Origin: Collimonas pratensis
GTDB lineage: Bacteria > Pseudomonadota > Gammaproteobacteria > Burkholderiales > Burkholderiaceae_D
Assembly: GCF_001584185.1 (NCBI RefSeq)
Contig: NZ_CP013234.1
Location: forward strand, 4,216,001-4,280,000
DNA length: 64,000 nt
Direction: 5' to 3'
Part shown: piece after piece, positions 1 to 8,776 of the stretch
How positions within the stretch are numbered: position 1 is the stretch's first letter
Layout of the letters: the number at the start of each line of letters is the position of its first letter
Translations under genes and position numbers: made by a program
The notes under the pieces: generated by a model
The model's database searches: none
The model's input: only the letters and a program-made list of their open reading frames with translations
Told to the model about the DNA's origin: nothing

Positions 1-52
1 GTTTAGCAGGATGCACGGCAGATTATTGGCGCCGCGCGAAGCCATGCGGCAC

Positions 53-1315
53 TCAGAAATTGCGGATATCGTCCTGGATCATGCGGATCCGGTTGTCGCT
101 GTTGAGGCGGTTGATCAGCTGAGCCTGCGCGGCCTGCCATAGCTGGTCGCGGCCCATCAGATATCCTTCAGTGCGATAGCCGTAGCGGCCGTTGCCCGGC
201 ACATCGCCGTAGTAGCTGATCGTGGTGCGGCGGCTTTCAGCCACTTCGTTATAGCGCAGGTCCAGGTTCGGTACCCGGGTTACCGACAGGTCCAGAGTGA
301 TCTGCATGGAATTTTCTTCCACCATCACCCTGCGATTGAAACGATAGGTGCGCACCGACGTTGTGCCGTCCTGGTTCTTGACGTCGACGTTCTCGCTCAC
401 CGCTTCCACATATTGCCGCACCTTGGGCGGATAGTAGAGATAGGAAGTGTTCAGGTACATGCCGAGATCGGCCGTGCCGCCGCTCTGGTACTGGAAGCGG
501 GTGAAACCAAGATCGAACAGGGCCAGCACGCTGCGGGTGATGTCGCTGTTGGGTTCGTTGCTGCTGACCTGCAGCACCACCGTGCCCATGGCGCGGTATT
601 TGTCGGCCAGCGTTTGCGCATCCTTGTAGGCGCCATGGTCGCGGTAAACTGTATAGGCATTGTAAAAAGCCTGGCTGGCGTCGCGGTACAGGGCGCGGCT
701 GCGCTGCTGGTTGCGCGCCACCAGGTCCTGGCCCTGCCGGTAGAATTCGCCGGCGTCCTGATTGTCGGCGGCGAACTTGTATTTATCGGCCAGCTTGGCG
801 GCGTCTTTGTAGAGACCATATTGTTGAAACGTGTCGGCAGCGGCGGCAAAGCCGATGGCGGCCTGGCGGTTGTCCTTGACGGCGGCCGCAACGCTGGCTT
901 TCAGGTAGTACTGGCCAGCCAGATTTTCGCGCAGCCCTCGTTCGGTGTAGCGATCCGGCAAATCGGTATATTTTGCGTAATAGCTTCTGCTGGCCAGCAA
1001 AGTGCGAATTTCCAACAAAGCTGAATAGGCAGCGATTTTCTTGTCGTAATCGCGATCGCCAACACTCCTGATGGTCGATTCATAGCTGGATTCGATAATC
1101 CGGAAACGTTCGCGGATACCGTTGCGTTCATCGCTGTCGTCGTAGCCGGCCTTCTTGTATTTATCGTCCAGATAAACAATTGTCGATTTGATACTGGCGA
1201 TATAGTTACCCTGCTCAAACTGCGAAATCGACGTCGACAAGGAAGCGCAGCCGGCCAGCAGCAAGGCACAGCCGAACAGAAACAAGGCGGATAAGTTAGT
1301 CTTGATTTTTTGCAT
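53..1315 (-). CDS. Putative outer-membrane or periplasmic lipoprotein of unknown function
   Basis: The 420-residue product begins with a basic n-region, a hydrophobic stretch and a lipobox LLAGC ending at about residue 23, so it is very likely lipidated and exported. After the lipobox the chain is rich in Tyr, Ala and Asp with repeated helical patterns (for example FAAAADTFQQYGLYKDA around residues 155-170 and similar units after it) that look like tetratricopeptide-type repeats. The C-terminal part (about 245-400) is predicted from composition to be beta-rich. I do not recognise a named family. It stands alone; its neighbour upstream is a LysR gene separated by about 310 bp that hold a hairpin terminator. 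Confidence 0.8.
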   Translation of the reverse strand: MQKIKTNLSALFLFGCALLLAGCASLSTSISQFEQGNYIASIKSTIVYLDDKYKKAGYDDSDERNGIRERFRIIESSYESTIRSVGDRDYDKKIAAYSALLEIRTLLASRSYYAKYTDLPDRYTERGLRENLAGQYYLKASVAAAVKDNRQAAIGFAAAADTFQQYGLYKDAAKLADKYKFAADNQDAGEFYRQGQDLVARNQQRSRALYRDASQAFYNAYTVYRDHGAYKDAQTLADKYRAMGTVVLQVSSNEPNSDITRSVLALFDLGFTRFQYQSGGTADLGMYLNTSYLYYPPKVRQYVEAVSENVDVKNQDGTTSVRTYRFNRRVMVEENSMQITLDLSVTRVPNLDLRYNEVAESRRTTISYYGDVPGNGRYGYRTEGYLMGRDQLWQAAQAQLINRLNSDNRIRMIQDDIRNF

Positions 1316-1438
1316 GCAATTTTCCGGTGATGGCGCACGTTGCAGTCATGGCATCGAGCAATGGCAGATCTTAAGCGGAAGCAAAAGCGCGCGCAATCTT
1401 TGCGGCTGCTGAAAAAACATGCGGAAAAGGCGGCAGAT

Positions 1439-1471
1439 AAAAAAAGCCCGCCACCTTGCGGCAGCGGGCTA
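1439..1471 (-). terminator. Rho-independent terminator downstream of the LysR gene
   Basis: On the minus strand the sequence forms a GC-rich hairpin (arms AGCCCGC and GCGGGCT, 1445-1470) followed by a run of seven T. It lies about 155 bp past the stop of the LysR gene and before the lipoprotein gene, so it probably separates the two transcripts. The rest of the 1316-1624 gap shows nothing else that I can name. Confidence 0.7.
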
Positions 1472-1624
1472 AATATCAACATAGGAGAGGATAGGCTCCG
1501 ATAGACAACTCATTCTAGTAAGAATCCGCTGCCGCCACACCTGTCACATTTAACAGGTTTACAAATCGGGAATCCTGTCATTCATTTACTAATCGACAAT
1601 GCGTTTTCGATAGCATTAAAGTAA

Positions 1625-2563
1625 TCATGCCAGCGCCGCAATGGCGTCGCGCAGCCATAGCAAGGCGGGATCGTTCTGATTGCGCGGGTGCCAGCAAGCG
1701 AACAGGGAAAATCCGCGCGCCGGGAACGGCAAGGCAAAGCCATCCAGGCGATCGCGATGGCGCTGTAAAAAACGGCTGGGCAAGGTCGCCACATAGTCGC
1801 TGTTGCACAACAAGTCCGGCACCAGCGTGAAATTCTGCACGGATAGCATGACCTCGCGCTGCCGTCCCAGCAATTCCAGATGCTCGTCCATGAAACCGTG
1901 AAAGCTGCCGCCGCTGGTGGACACCAGCACATGCTTCAGGCCGCAGTACTGATCGAGGTCGAGCGCGCCGATGCCGCGTGGATGGCCTTTGCGCTGTGCC
2001 ATGACAAAATGCTCATCATAGATTTTCCGCGCTTTCATGACAGCCGGCACCATGCGTTCCGAACCCAGCAGCAGGTCGATCTCCGAGCGTTCCAGCTGCT
2101 GCGCCACCTGGCGCTGATCGGCGCTGACGAAAGCGAGCCTGACGCCGTCGCCGGCCAGCTGCGGCAACTGTTCCATCAGGCGCAGGCCGAGCACGGCGGT
2201 GGCGTTGTCGTTGGCGGCAATCACGAAGCGGCGGTTGTCCTGCAAGGGATCGAAGGCGGGACGCTGCCTGACCACCGTCTGCAGGTCGCTGAGCGCGGCG
2301 TGCAGCGGCGCAATCAAGCCCAGCGCGCGCGCACTCGGGGTCATGCCGCGGCCGCTGTCGGCCGGTATCAGCAAGGGATCATCGAACACCTTGCGCAAGC
2401 GCGCCAGCTGGGTCGACACCGCCGGCTGGGTCAGGTGCAGGCGCGCCGCCGCCTTGGTCACATTGCACTCTTCCAGCAGGGCGTCGAGCGACACCAGCAA
2501 ATTCAAGTCTATCCCGCGAAGATCAATCACATTGATAGGTCCTATACCATTAATTGATTTCAA
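1625..2563 (-). CDS. LysR-family transcriptional regulator
   Basis: This is a 312-residue LysR-type regulator. The N-terminal winged helix-turn-helix is plain (LDALLEECNVTKAAARLH, then LTQPAVSTQLARLRK, about residues 28-60), followed by a LysR substrate-binding domain (about 105-305). The protein is full length for the family. The residues RGIDLNLL before the helix-turn-helix resemble the NodD/NahR-like subgroup (DLNLL start). It is divergent from the MDR oxidoreductase gene with a 60-bp gap, which suggests that it controls that gene and itself from the shared AT-rich promoter region. The effector is unknown. Confidence 0.9.
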   Translation of the reverse strand: MKSINGIGPINVIDLRGIDLNLLVSLDALLEECNVTKAAARLHLTQPAVSTQLARLRKVFDDPLLIPADSGRGMTPSARALGLIAPLHAALSDLQTVVRQRPAFDPLQDNRRFVIAANDNATAVLGLRLMEQLPQLAGDGVRLAFVSADQRQVAQQLERSEIDLLLGSERMVPAVMKARKIYDEHFVMAQRKGHPRGIGALDLDQYCGLKHVLVSTSGGSFHGFMDEHLELLGRQREVMLSVQNFTLVPDLLCNSDYVATLPSRFLQRHRDRLDGFALPFPARGFSLFACWHPRNQNDPALLWLRDAIAALA

Positions 2564-2623
2564 ATATACGTTGGCACGCCTTAAAGTTCAATTATCGTCT
2601 TCACCACCCCACAGGAGAGCAGC

Positions 2624-3691
2624 ATGAACGCATGGATCTTCAACCGCAACGAATTGACCCTGGCGCTGCAAGATGCGGCGCAACCAGAATTACGCGCCGG
2701 CGCCGCGCTGGTGCGCATGGAAGCTGTGCCGCTGCTGAGCTATACCCGCAACTACCTGCAAGGCAAGCTGCCCTATGCTTATCCGCCTAGCCCTTTTACG
2801 CCGGGCACCAACGGCATCGGCCGTATCGTCGCGGTCGGCGCCGGCGTGCAATCGCTGCGGCCGGGACAACGGGTTGCCCTCAATCCCTACTGGATCGCCG
2901 ATGAAGCCGTGGCGGAAGCGCCGCAGGTATTGATCGGCCTGACCGGCATCAGCGCCGACAGCGCGCCCATGCTAGCGGAATATCCCCACGGCAGCTGGCG
3001 TGAAATCGCCGACTTTCCCGCCTCCACGCTGCTGCCGCTGGACGGGCTCGATCATGTGGCGCCAGAGCGGCTGGCGCTGCTGGCGAAGTTCATCGTCCCT
3101 TTCGGCGGCTTGCGCCGCGGCCGCCTGAGCGCCGGCGAAACGGTGGCGATCAACGGCGCCGGCGGCTATTTCGGCTCGGCCGCCGTGCTGGCCGCGCTGG
3201 CCATGGGCGCCGCCCGGGTGATTGCGCTCGGCCGCAATGCGCAGGCATTGCAGCAGCTGGTTGACTTGGGTAAAGGGCGGGTGCTGGCGGTGACGCTGAC
3301 CGGCGATGTTGCCGGCGATGCCGCGGCCATCCGCGCCGCTGCCGGCGGCGGCGTCGCGCTGGGCCTGGACATGGTCGGCCAGGCCGCCGACGCCGGCAGC
3401 ACCCTGGCGCTGCTGCATAGCCTGGGACGCGGCGGCCGACTAGTACTGATGGGCAGCATGCAGGTGGATCTGCCGCTGCCGTACGGCGCCATGCTGCTCA
3501 ATAACTGGGAACTGATCGGCAACTTCATGTACACCGCGGCCGACTACCGCGCGCTGCTGGCGCTGCTGCGGGCCGGACTGTTGCCGCTGGATGCGGTGGA
3601 GCTGAAGACCTTCGCCTTTTCCGCGCTGGAAGCGGCGATCGACCATGCCGCGCAAATGAAGGGCTTGCAGGCGACGGTAGCGCTGTTTTAG
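2624..3691 (+). CDS. Zinc-independent MDR-family alcohol dehydrogenase / quinone oxidoreductase-like protein
   Basis: The 355-residue product has the medium-chain dehydrogenase/reductase layout: an N-terminal GroES-like domain (about 1-130, with PGTNGIGRIVAVG) and a Rossmann domain opening with NGAGGYFGSAAV near residue 178. The catalytic and structural zinc cysteines of classical alcohol dehydrogenases are not visible, so it is probably a zinc-free NADPH-dependent oxidoreductase. A strong ribosome-binding site (CAGGAGAG) precedes the ATG. Its neighbour on the other strand is a LysR regulator, the likely control. The substrate cannot be told from the sequence. Confidence 0.85.
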   Translation: MNAWIFNRNELTLALQDAAQPELRAGAALVRMEAVPLLSYTRNYLQGKLPYAYPPSPFTPGTNGIGRIVAVGAGVQSLRPGQRVALNPYWIADEAVAEAPQVLIGLTGISADSAPMLAEYPHGSWREIADFPASTLLPLDGLDHVAPERLALLAKFIVPFGGLRRGRLSAGETVAINGAGGYFGSAAVLAALAMGAARVIALGRNAQALQQLVDLGKGRVLAVTLTGDVAGDAAAIRAAAGGGVALGLDMVGQAADAGSTLALLHSLGRGGRLVLMGSMQVDLPLPYGAMLLNNWELIGNFMYTAADYRALLALLRAGLLPLDAVELKTFAFSALEAAIDHAAQMKGLQATVALF

Positions 3692-3709
3692 GGGAACGGC
3701 GGGATAGCC

Positions 3710-4120
3710 TTAGCGCGTGGTCGACCATTCATTGGCCAGGAACTCGCGCCAGGGCTCGAAATACTTTTCGCGCCAGCCTTTCTTGACGTCTTCGTAGTCC
3801 TGCTCGGGGACGTCCAGGTGCACCAGGTCGATACGGCCATGCTCGCCCTGCGGATGGAAAGAGAGGAACAGGATGGAGTCCGGCTCGTCGGCGCCGAATG
3901 CCGGCGAGCGCCAGGTCTGCACGATCAGGCGCGGCTTGACCACCTGCAGCATGACGCCGCTGAGGGCGCCGTCGAAGGCCTGAAAGGTGTCGCCAGCTTC
4001 AGCGCCGATGGCGACCGGCGCACCGGTGATGGCCTGGTGCAGCTGCGGATCGAGATACATGTCGAACAGCGCTTCCGCCGACGCCTTCAGGACCACGGTC
4101 TTATAGATCACATTGCGCAT
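3710..4120 (-). CDS. SRPBCC-fold (AHSA1-like) protein
   Basis: The start at 4120 is chosen because GGAAG stands just upstream and because the family pattern begins there (MRNVIYKTVVLKASAEALFD). The 136-residue protein has the START/Bet v1-like pattern: an N-terminal beta strand, the helix with EALFDMYLDP, then VQTWRSP and FLSFHPQGEHGRIDLVH, typical of AHSA1/polyketide-cyclase-like proteins that bind hydrophobic ligands or act as Hsp90-activator relatives. The product ends near the oxidoreductase stop on the other strand (convergent). Function in the cell is unknown. Confidence 0.8.
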   Translation of the reverse strand: MRNVIYKTVVLKASAEALFDMYLDPQLHQAITGAPVAIGAEAGDTFQAFDGALSGVMLQVVKPRLIVQTWRSPAFGADEPDSILFLSFHPQGEHGRIDLVHLDVPEQDYEDVKKGWREKYFEPWREFLANEWSTTR

Positions 4121-4273
4121 GCTGGTTCTTCCTTCGGGCGATAAGCGAAGCATCAGATCAACGAGCGCCATGAACAGGGACTATCCGGGTTTCTTGAAAT
4201 GGCGCAACAAGCAATTCCTTGCCGCCGGCAATCCACACGGCCGCGACAAAACTTTACCCTATTTTCAGAATTC

Positions 4274-4498
4274 TCATTTCATCGCCCGCCGCATGCCGAC
4301 GTACAAGGCTTCCACTTTCTCGCGCGCCCACTCCGTCTTGCGCAGGAAGTTCAGGCTGGACTTGATGCTGGGGTCGCTCTTGAAACAGCGGATGTCGATG
4401 CGCTGGCCCAGGCCTTCCCAGCCGTAATGCGCGACCAGCTCGGTCAGCATCGCCTCCAGCGTGACGCCGTGCAGATGATTATGTGATGTTTGTGTCAT
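4274..4498 (-). CDS. VF530-type small DNA-binding-like protein (DUF2132)
   Basis: The 74-residue protein matches the conserved short family named after Vibrio VF530 (DUF2132): [21 protein letters not shown], then [27 protein letters not shown], at nearly the whole usual length. The family structure has been likened to DNA-binding folds, but no function is established. It stands alone between the SRPBCC gene and the esterase. Confidence 0.85.
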   Translation of the reverse strand: MTQTSHNHLHGVTLEAMLTELVAHYGWEGLGQRIDIRCFKSDPSIKSSLNFLRKTEWAREKVEALYVGMRRAMK

Positions 4499-4643
4499 GT
4501 GCTTCTCGATCAGGATTCAGATACGTATTTTACGTCGCTGCCTGCGGTTTGCGGCACGCGGCCGTTTTCCTTGCGCTCAGCCCAAGATGAACGGCGCAAG
4601 CACGGCGCCAGCGGCAACGTCGATGTTGTATATCTGAACTGAA

Positions 4644-4685
4644 GCGGGAAGCGGCCTGGCGCAGATCTGCCGAGCCGCTTCCCGC
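4644..4685. terminator. Perfect 12-bp-stem hairpin, possible terminator of the esterase gene
   Basis: Arms GCGGGAAGCGGC (4644-4655) and GCCGCTTCCCGC (4674-4685) are perfectly complementary with an 18-base loop. It lies 45 bp past the esterase stop on the minus strand. No T-run follows on either strand, so termination is only a guess. Confidence 0.4.
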
Positions 4686-4729
4686 CGCTGGCTACCTCGC
4701 CAGCTACCTATTGGCGCTTAACAAAACGC

Positions 4730-6082
4730 TTAAGGTTGCAGGTTGGCCCGGTAGAACGCCGTCACCGCATCGGCCAGCAATTTGTGCGTATGCGTGGTTG
4801 GATGCAAGGTATCCCAGAACACAAAACTATCCGGATTGCCGCACTGTGAGCGCGCACTCTGCTTGCTCAGGTAGTTCGTGCTGGAATCGGTATTGATGTT
4901 GAGGCAGGACTGGGTGGTGTTGCTGACCTGGTATTTGGCCGGGTTAGCCAGCAGATCATTGAACAAGGCATAGGTATCGTACAGCTGGATGTGCAGGCTG
5001 CTGCCGTATTGCGCCTGCAGCGTAGCGACCAGCGCCGTCAGGCGGTTGTTGAGGTCGATCACCTGCGCCGCGACCGTCGGGCCGGTGGTCTTGATGCCGA
5101 ACACCGGCGCCTTGGAAACGTCAGGCAGTTTCAGCAGCAGGATATTGCGGGCGCCGGACTGGATCAGGCTTTGCAGGGCCTGGGTTTCGCCACTGATGAC
5201 CTGGTCCACGGTGCTGTTGTAATTGACCAGGTCGTTGCCGCCGATTAGCAAAGTGAACAAGGTGTTTTGCGGCTGGTAGTTCTGCGCCTTCTGCATATAG
5301 CTGACGTACGACTGCACTTGCTGGATCACGCCCGGAATCACCAGTTGCTGGGTGTCGACGCCGGCGCCACCGATCGCCCAGTTATACAGAGGCAGTTGCA
5401 GGTTGTTGGCGAAATATTCGACCCAGTTGTTGCCGTTGCTGAAGCGGCCGAGGAACCAGCTGCTGGAATTCGGCAAATTCCAGTTCGAGGCGTTGAAGAT
5501 ATTCTGGTTGTCGGACAGGCTGTCGCCGAAGGCGACGATCTTGTTGATGCCGCTCTGCGTCACGCTGTCGTTGGTCCAGACCGTGTAGTTGAACGACAAC
5601 GCATTGTCGGCGGCGGCGACCAGCGCCACCGGCTGGCTGATGCCCTTGGCGTTGAGCGTGCTTTTGCATACCGATTGCAGGGTCGCCTGGCTGGTATCGC
5701 TGTAGAACATGTTTTCCCAGTTCAGCAAACCACCCGCCCACCAGTAGCCGTTGATGCGGTAATAATCGCCGCTGGACGGATCCAGGCCCCAGGCATAGGT
5801 GGTGGTCGGCTTGGTCGGATCGCTGCCGGTGCGGTACCAGCAGCGCAAATAGGTGTAGGTGCTGGTGCTGGCGGCGTTGACGGCAGCGCCGGCGGCCAGG
5901 CTGCGTCCAGCTGGGGTCTTGACCGGCATCTTGGCCGGCTTCTGTTTCAGCAGCTGTTCCTTGGACAACGGCCCCGACGAGGACAGGTGATGGGTATAAG
6001 CGGGATCGGGTTTTACATCGGCGGCGACTTGCGCCAGCGCCATATTCGAACACAAAGCACAAAATACAAACAGAGTTTTCAT
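4730..6082 (-). CDS. Secreted GDSL-family lipase/esterase
   Basis: With the start at 6082 (AAGGA eight bases upstream) the product is 450 residues and opens with a clean signal peptide (MKTLFVFCALCSNMALA). The first 180 residues form a region with Trp/Tyr-rich motifs (LRCWYRTG, GYWWAGG) like the N-terminal domain of thermolabile-haemolysin-type phospholipases. The catalytic SGNH part follows: block I FGDSLSD, the GGND block, and the C-terminal DTLHPTTHTH holding the Asp and His. Family members hydrolyse phospholipid, lecithin or simple esters and are secreted. It is monocistronic. The upstream 565 bp hold two copies of a dispersed repeat. Confidence 0.88.
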   Translation of the reverse strand: MKTLFVFCALCSNMALAQVAADVKPDPAYTHHLSSSGPLSKEQLLKQKPAKMPVKTPAGRSLAAGAAVNAASTSTYTYLRCWYRTGSDPTKPTTTYAWGLDPSSGDYYRINGYWWAGGLLNWENMFYSDTSQATLQSVCKSTLNAKGISQPVALVAAADNALSFNYTVWTNDSVTQSGINKIVAFGDSLSDNQNIFNASNWNLPNSSSWFLGRFSNGNNWVEYFANNLQLPLYNWAIGGAGVDTQQLVIPGVIQQVQSYVSYMQKAQNYQPQNTLFTLLIGGNDLVNYNSTVDQVISGETQALQSLIQSGARNILLLKLPDVSKAPVFGIKTTGPTVAAQVIDLNNRLTALVATLQAQYGSSLHIQLYDTYALFNDLLANPAKYQVSNTTQSCLNINTDSSTNYLSKQSARSQCGNPDSFVFWDTLHPTTHTHKLLADAVTAFYRANLQP

Positions 6083-6310
6083 TGCTGGATTCCTTGTTTT
6101 GTCTTGCCATCTTTGGATCATTTGGGAGGTCCGGCGCAAGTTGCGGTGAAGCGCCGGCAACGGAATAGGCCGAGGTCGTCCGCTGAGCGCAGCTGGCGTT
6201 CAGCGGGCGGCAGCAAAGGCATGCCCGGGCGAATATTGGCACGTGGCAACAATTAAGAATTGACAATATCGGCCATTAGATTTCCGCTTCTAATTCCCTT
6301 TTCCCTGCCT

Positions 6311-6401
6311 ACTTACCCACAGATTGTGTGGACAGCATTGTTGATAACTACCGCTCAATTCCCTTAAGTGCTTGATCTGTAAGGGAATTTTATCGCTGCT
6401 C
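6311..6401 (+). repeat. Dispersed 90-bp repeat with DnaA-box-like words, copy 1
   Basis: The copy reads CTTACCCACAGATTGTGTGG, then TTGTTGATAAC, a variable middle, CTTGATCTGTA, a T-rich run and GCTCAG. The same ordered words recur at 6417-6509 and 10641-10733. The left end holds a hairpin CCACA-n-TGTGG like paired DnaA boxes. It sits in the 565-bp gap between the esterase and the response regulator, which contains no gene that I can see. Confidence 0.75.
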
Positions 6402-6416
6402 AGTTTCACTCTGTAT

Positions 6417-6509
6417 ACTTACCCACAGATTTTGTGGACAGTCCTGTTGATAACTCCCTAACGGTTTAGCTAAGTAGCTGATCTGTATCGGTTTTTTCTC
6501 CATGCTCAG
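6417..6509 (+). repeat. Dispersed 90-bp repeat with DnaA-box-like words, copy 2
   Basis: Second copy in tandem with the first, 16 bp apart: ACTTACCCACAGATTTTGTGG, CCTGTTGATAAC, AGCTGATCTGTATCGG, a run of T and GCTCAG. The sequence ends about 140 bp before the response-regulator start and may contribute to its promoter region. Confidence 0.75.
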
Positions 6510-6647
6510 ATGACGGCACAGGCCGTTTCGGGGCGTGGCGCGATTTGTTTAAGAATCATTTAATTCAATCCGGCTAAACTGCTGCCATTGGCGGCCGCAT
6601 GATTTCGCAGGAAGCGCGCCCGCATTTTTTTCTAAGGAGCCGGACCG

Positions 6648-7304
6648 ATGCGTTTGCTGTTGGTAGAAGACGACCTGATGGTAGGCGAAGCCGTACGCAA
6701 GGGTTTGCGCCAGGACGGCTTTGCACTGGACTGGGTGCAAGACGGCGTCGCCGCGCTGAGCGCACTGGCGCAAGAAGACTATCAACTGCTGCTGCTCGAC
6801 CTCGGCCTGCCGCGCAAGAACGGCCTGGAAGTGCTGAAGTCGCTGCGCGCCGGCGGCAACCAGATCCCGGTGCTGATCCTGACCGCGCGCGATGCGGTGT
6901 CGGACCGCGTGGCCGGGCTCGACGCCGGCGCCGACGACTACCTGGTCAAGCCCTTCGACCTGGAAGAACTGGCGGCGCGTATCCGCGCGCTGCTGCGGCG
7001 GCAGTCGGGACGCGCCGAACCACTGGTCGAACTGGGCGGCCTGGTCCTCAATCCCGCCACCCATGAAGTCACGCTGGATGGCCAGCAAGTCAACCTGTCG
7101 GCGCGCGAATTTGCCTTGCTGCGCGCTTTCCTGGACCGTCCCGGCGTGGTGCTGTCGCGCGCCCAGCTGGAAGAAAAAATGTACGGCTGGGACGACAGCA
7201 TAGAAAGCAATGCAGTCGAAGTCTACATCCACGCCTTGCGCAAGAAGCTGGGCAGCAATTTCATCAAGAACGTGCGCGGCATCGGCTACATGGTGGCGAA
7301 ATGA
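6648..7304 (+). CDS. qseB: OmpR-family response regulator (QseB/PmrA-like)
   Basis: The 218-residue protein has a receiver domain (1-115) with the acidic pair EDD at 7-9, the phospho-acceptor Asp in LLLLDLGLP (about 51) and Lys in LVKPFD (about 101), then an OmpR/PhoB winged helix (125-218; SAREFALLRAFL, GIGYMVAK). It closely resembles QseB/PmrA. CTAAGGAG stands seven bases before the ATG. Its stop overlaps the start of the sensor kinase by four bases, so both are translated together. The symbol is by resemblance only. Confidence 0.88.
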   Translation: MRLLLVEDDLMVGEAVRKGLRQDGFALDWVQDGVAALSALAQEDYQLLLLDLGLPRKNGLEVLKSLRAGGNQIPVLILTARDAVSDRVAGLDAGADDYLVKPFDLEELAARIRALLRRQSGRAEPLVELGGLVLNPATHEVTLDGQQVNLSAREFALLRAFLDRPGVVLSRAQLEEKMYGWDDSIESNAVEVYIHALRKKLGSNFIKNVRGIGYMVAK

Positions 7305-8623
7305 AAACCACGCCGTCGCTACCGTCGATCCGCAAGAGCCTGCTGCGCTGGCTCGCCGTCGGCCTGGGCGGCGGTATCCTGCTGGCCGGGCTGGCGCTGT
7401 ACTTCCAGGCGCGCGGCGAAGCTAACGAGCTGTTCGATTACCAGATGCGGCAGATTGTCGCATCGCTGCCGCGCCAGGCGTTTCCACCGATCATCGACGG
7501 CAGCGTCGGCGGTCCGCAGCTGGATGACCAGATCATGATCCAGATCTGGGACAACACCGGGGTCGTCATCTATCACTCGCATGCCCAGGATTTCCTGCCC
7601 CTGCAGGCCGAACTGGGTTTCACCGACGTCCGCCTGCGAAGCGGCCTGTGGCGGGTCTACAGCGCACAGATCGGCAACACTGTGGTGCAAATCGCGCAAC
7701 CGCAAAGCGCGCGCAACCAGATCGCCGCGCAGATGGCGGTCAAGACCGTGACGCCCTTGCTGCTGCTGTTTCCCTTGCTTGGCATCCTGATCTGGATCGC
7801 GGTCAGCCGTGGCCTGGCGCCGATCAAGCGCGCCGCCGCCGAAGTACAGGCGCGCGACATGCATGCGCTGTCGGCGATCCCGGACGCCACCCTGCCGCAG
7901 GAAATCCAGCCGCTGACGCAAGCCTTGAACGATCTGCTGGCGCGCCTCGGACAATCGATCAACGCCCAGCGCGCCTTCGTCGCCGACGCCGCGCACGAAT
8001 TGCGCACGCCGCTGACCGCCCTGCGGCTGCAAGTGCAGCTGGCCGAACGTGCCGGCAACGACAGCGAACGGCAAGCCGCTTTCGGCGACCTCAGGCAAGG
8101 ACTGGAGCGCGCCACTCATCTGCTGCAGCAGCTGCTGACGCTGGCGCGGCAAGAACCAGGCGCGTTTGAACAAGCCCACGCCCGCGTCGAACTAGGCCCA
8201 TTGATGCACAGCGTGGTCAGCGATTTCGCACTGGCCGCCAACGAGCGCCAGGTCGACCTTGGCATCAGCGCCGAGGTCCCGGCCAGCGTCAGCGGTAATG
8301 CCGATGCCCTGCGCATCCTGCTCAACAACCTGGTCGACAATGCGTTGCGCTACAGTGCCGCCGGCAGCAGCATCGATGTCTCGCTCGCCAGCGATGACAA
8401 CGGCGTGACGCTGGCGGTGGAAGACCACGGCCCGGGCATCCCGCAAGCCGATCTGCAGCGCGTGTTCGACCGCTTCTATCGCGCCGCCGGCAGCCAGGCG
8501 CAAGCGGTCGGCAGCGGCCTCGGCCTGGCGATCGTCAAGCAGATCGCCGACGCCCACCGGGCCAGCGTCAGCCTGCGCAATACCGGCCACGGCTTGCTGG
8601 CAAGCGTGCATTTCCCGGCCTGA
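7301..8623 (+). CDS. qseC: Two-component sensor histidine kinase (QseC-like)
   Basis: This is the 440-residue partner of the preceding regulator (four-base overlap). A first membrane segment lies at about 16-34, a short periplasmic sensor at 35-155, and a second membrane segment at about 147-170 (LLLLFPLLGILIWIAV). A HAMP-like linker, the H box ADAAHELRTPLTALRLQ (His near 231), the N box NNLVDNALRYS and the G boxes DHGPGIP and GSGLGLAIV follow. The layout is that of QseC/PmrB kinases acting in the inner membrane. The signal sensed is not visible. The next gene downstream is a DegP-like protease, which could belong to an envelope-stress response. Confidence 0.88.
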   Translation: MKTTPSLPSIRKSLLRWLAVGLGGGILLAGLALYFQARGEANELFDYQMRQIVASLPRQAFPPIIDGSVGGPQLDDQIMIQIWDNTGVVIYHSHAQDFLPLQAELGFTDVRLRSGLWRVYSAQIGNTVVQIAQPQSARNQIAAQMAVKTVTPLLLLFPLLGILIWIAVSRGLAPIKRAAAEVQARDMHALSAIPDATLPQEIQPLTQALNDLLARLGQSINAQRAFVADAAHELRTPLTALRLQVQLAERAGNDSERQAAFGDLRQGLERATHLLQQLLTLARQEPGAFEQAHARVELGPLMHSVVSDFALAANERQVDLGISAEVPASVSGNADALRILLNNLVDNALRYSAAGSSIDVSLASDDNGVTLAVEDHGPGIPQADLQRVFDRFYRAAGSQAQAVGSGLGLAIVKQIADAHRASVSLRNTGHGLLASVHFPA

Positions 8624-8654
8624 AGCGGCGCCGGACTGCATGGCTTGCCAAGAA

Positions 8655-8686
8655 GTAGGGTGGGCACAAAAGCGTGCCCACCCTAC
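8655..8686. repeat. GTAGGGTGGGCAC palindrome (REP-like), copy A
   Basis: Perfect 13-bp inverted arms GTAGGGTGGGCAC (8655-8667) and GTGCCCACCCTAC (8674-8686) with a six-base loop. It lies between the kinase and degP-like genes and could end the kinase transcript. Variants of the same palindrome occur near 18.6, 43.1, 53.1 and 54.8 kb. Confidence 0.8.
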
Positions 8687-8776
8687 ATCTCTCGCAAAAA
8701 AACTTTGAATTTTTTAAGTTTGCTTTAATTCTGGCTCTTTATGCTGTGTGTTATTCCATCAGCGAAGGAGCAACAC

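Noticed and set aside
5267..6256. A 329-codon frame antisense to the GDSL esterase
   Set aside because: Low-complexity antisense of a real gene with signal peptide and catalytic blocks; no ribosome-binding site.
6311..6509. Replication origin because of DnaA-box-like words
   Set aside because: No dnaA, dnaN, gyrB or rpmH nearby, and a third copy lies 4 kb away; a dispersed repeat explains it better.
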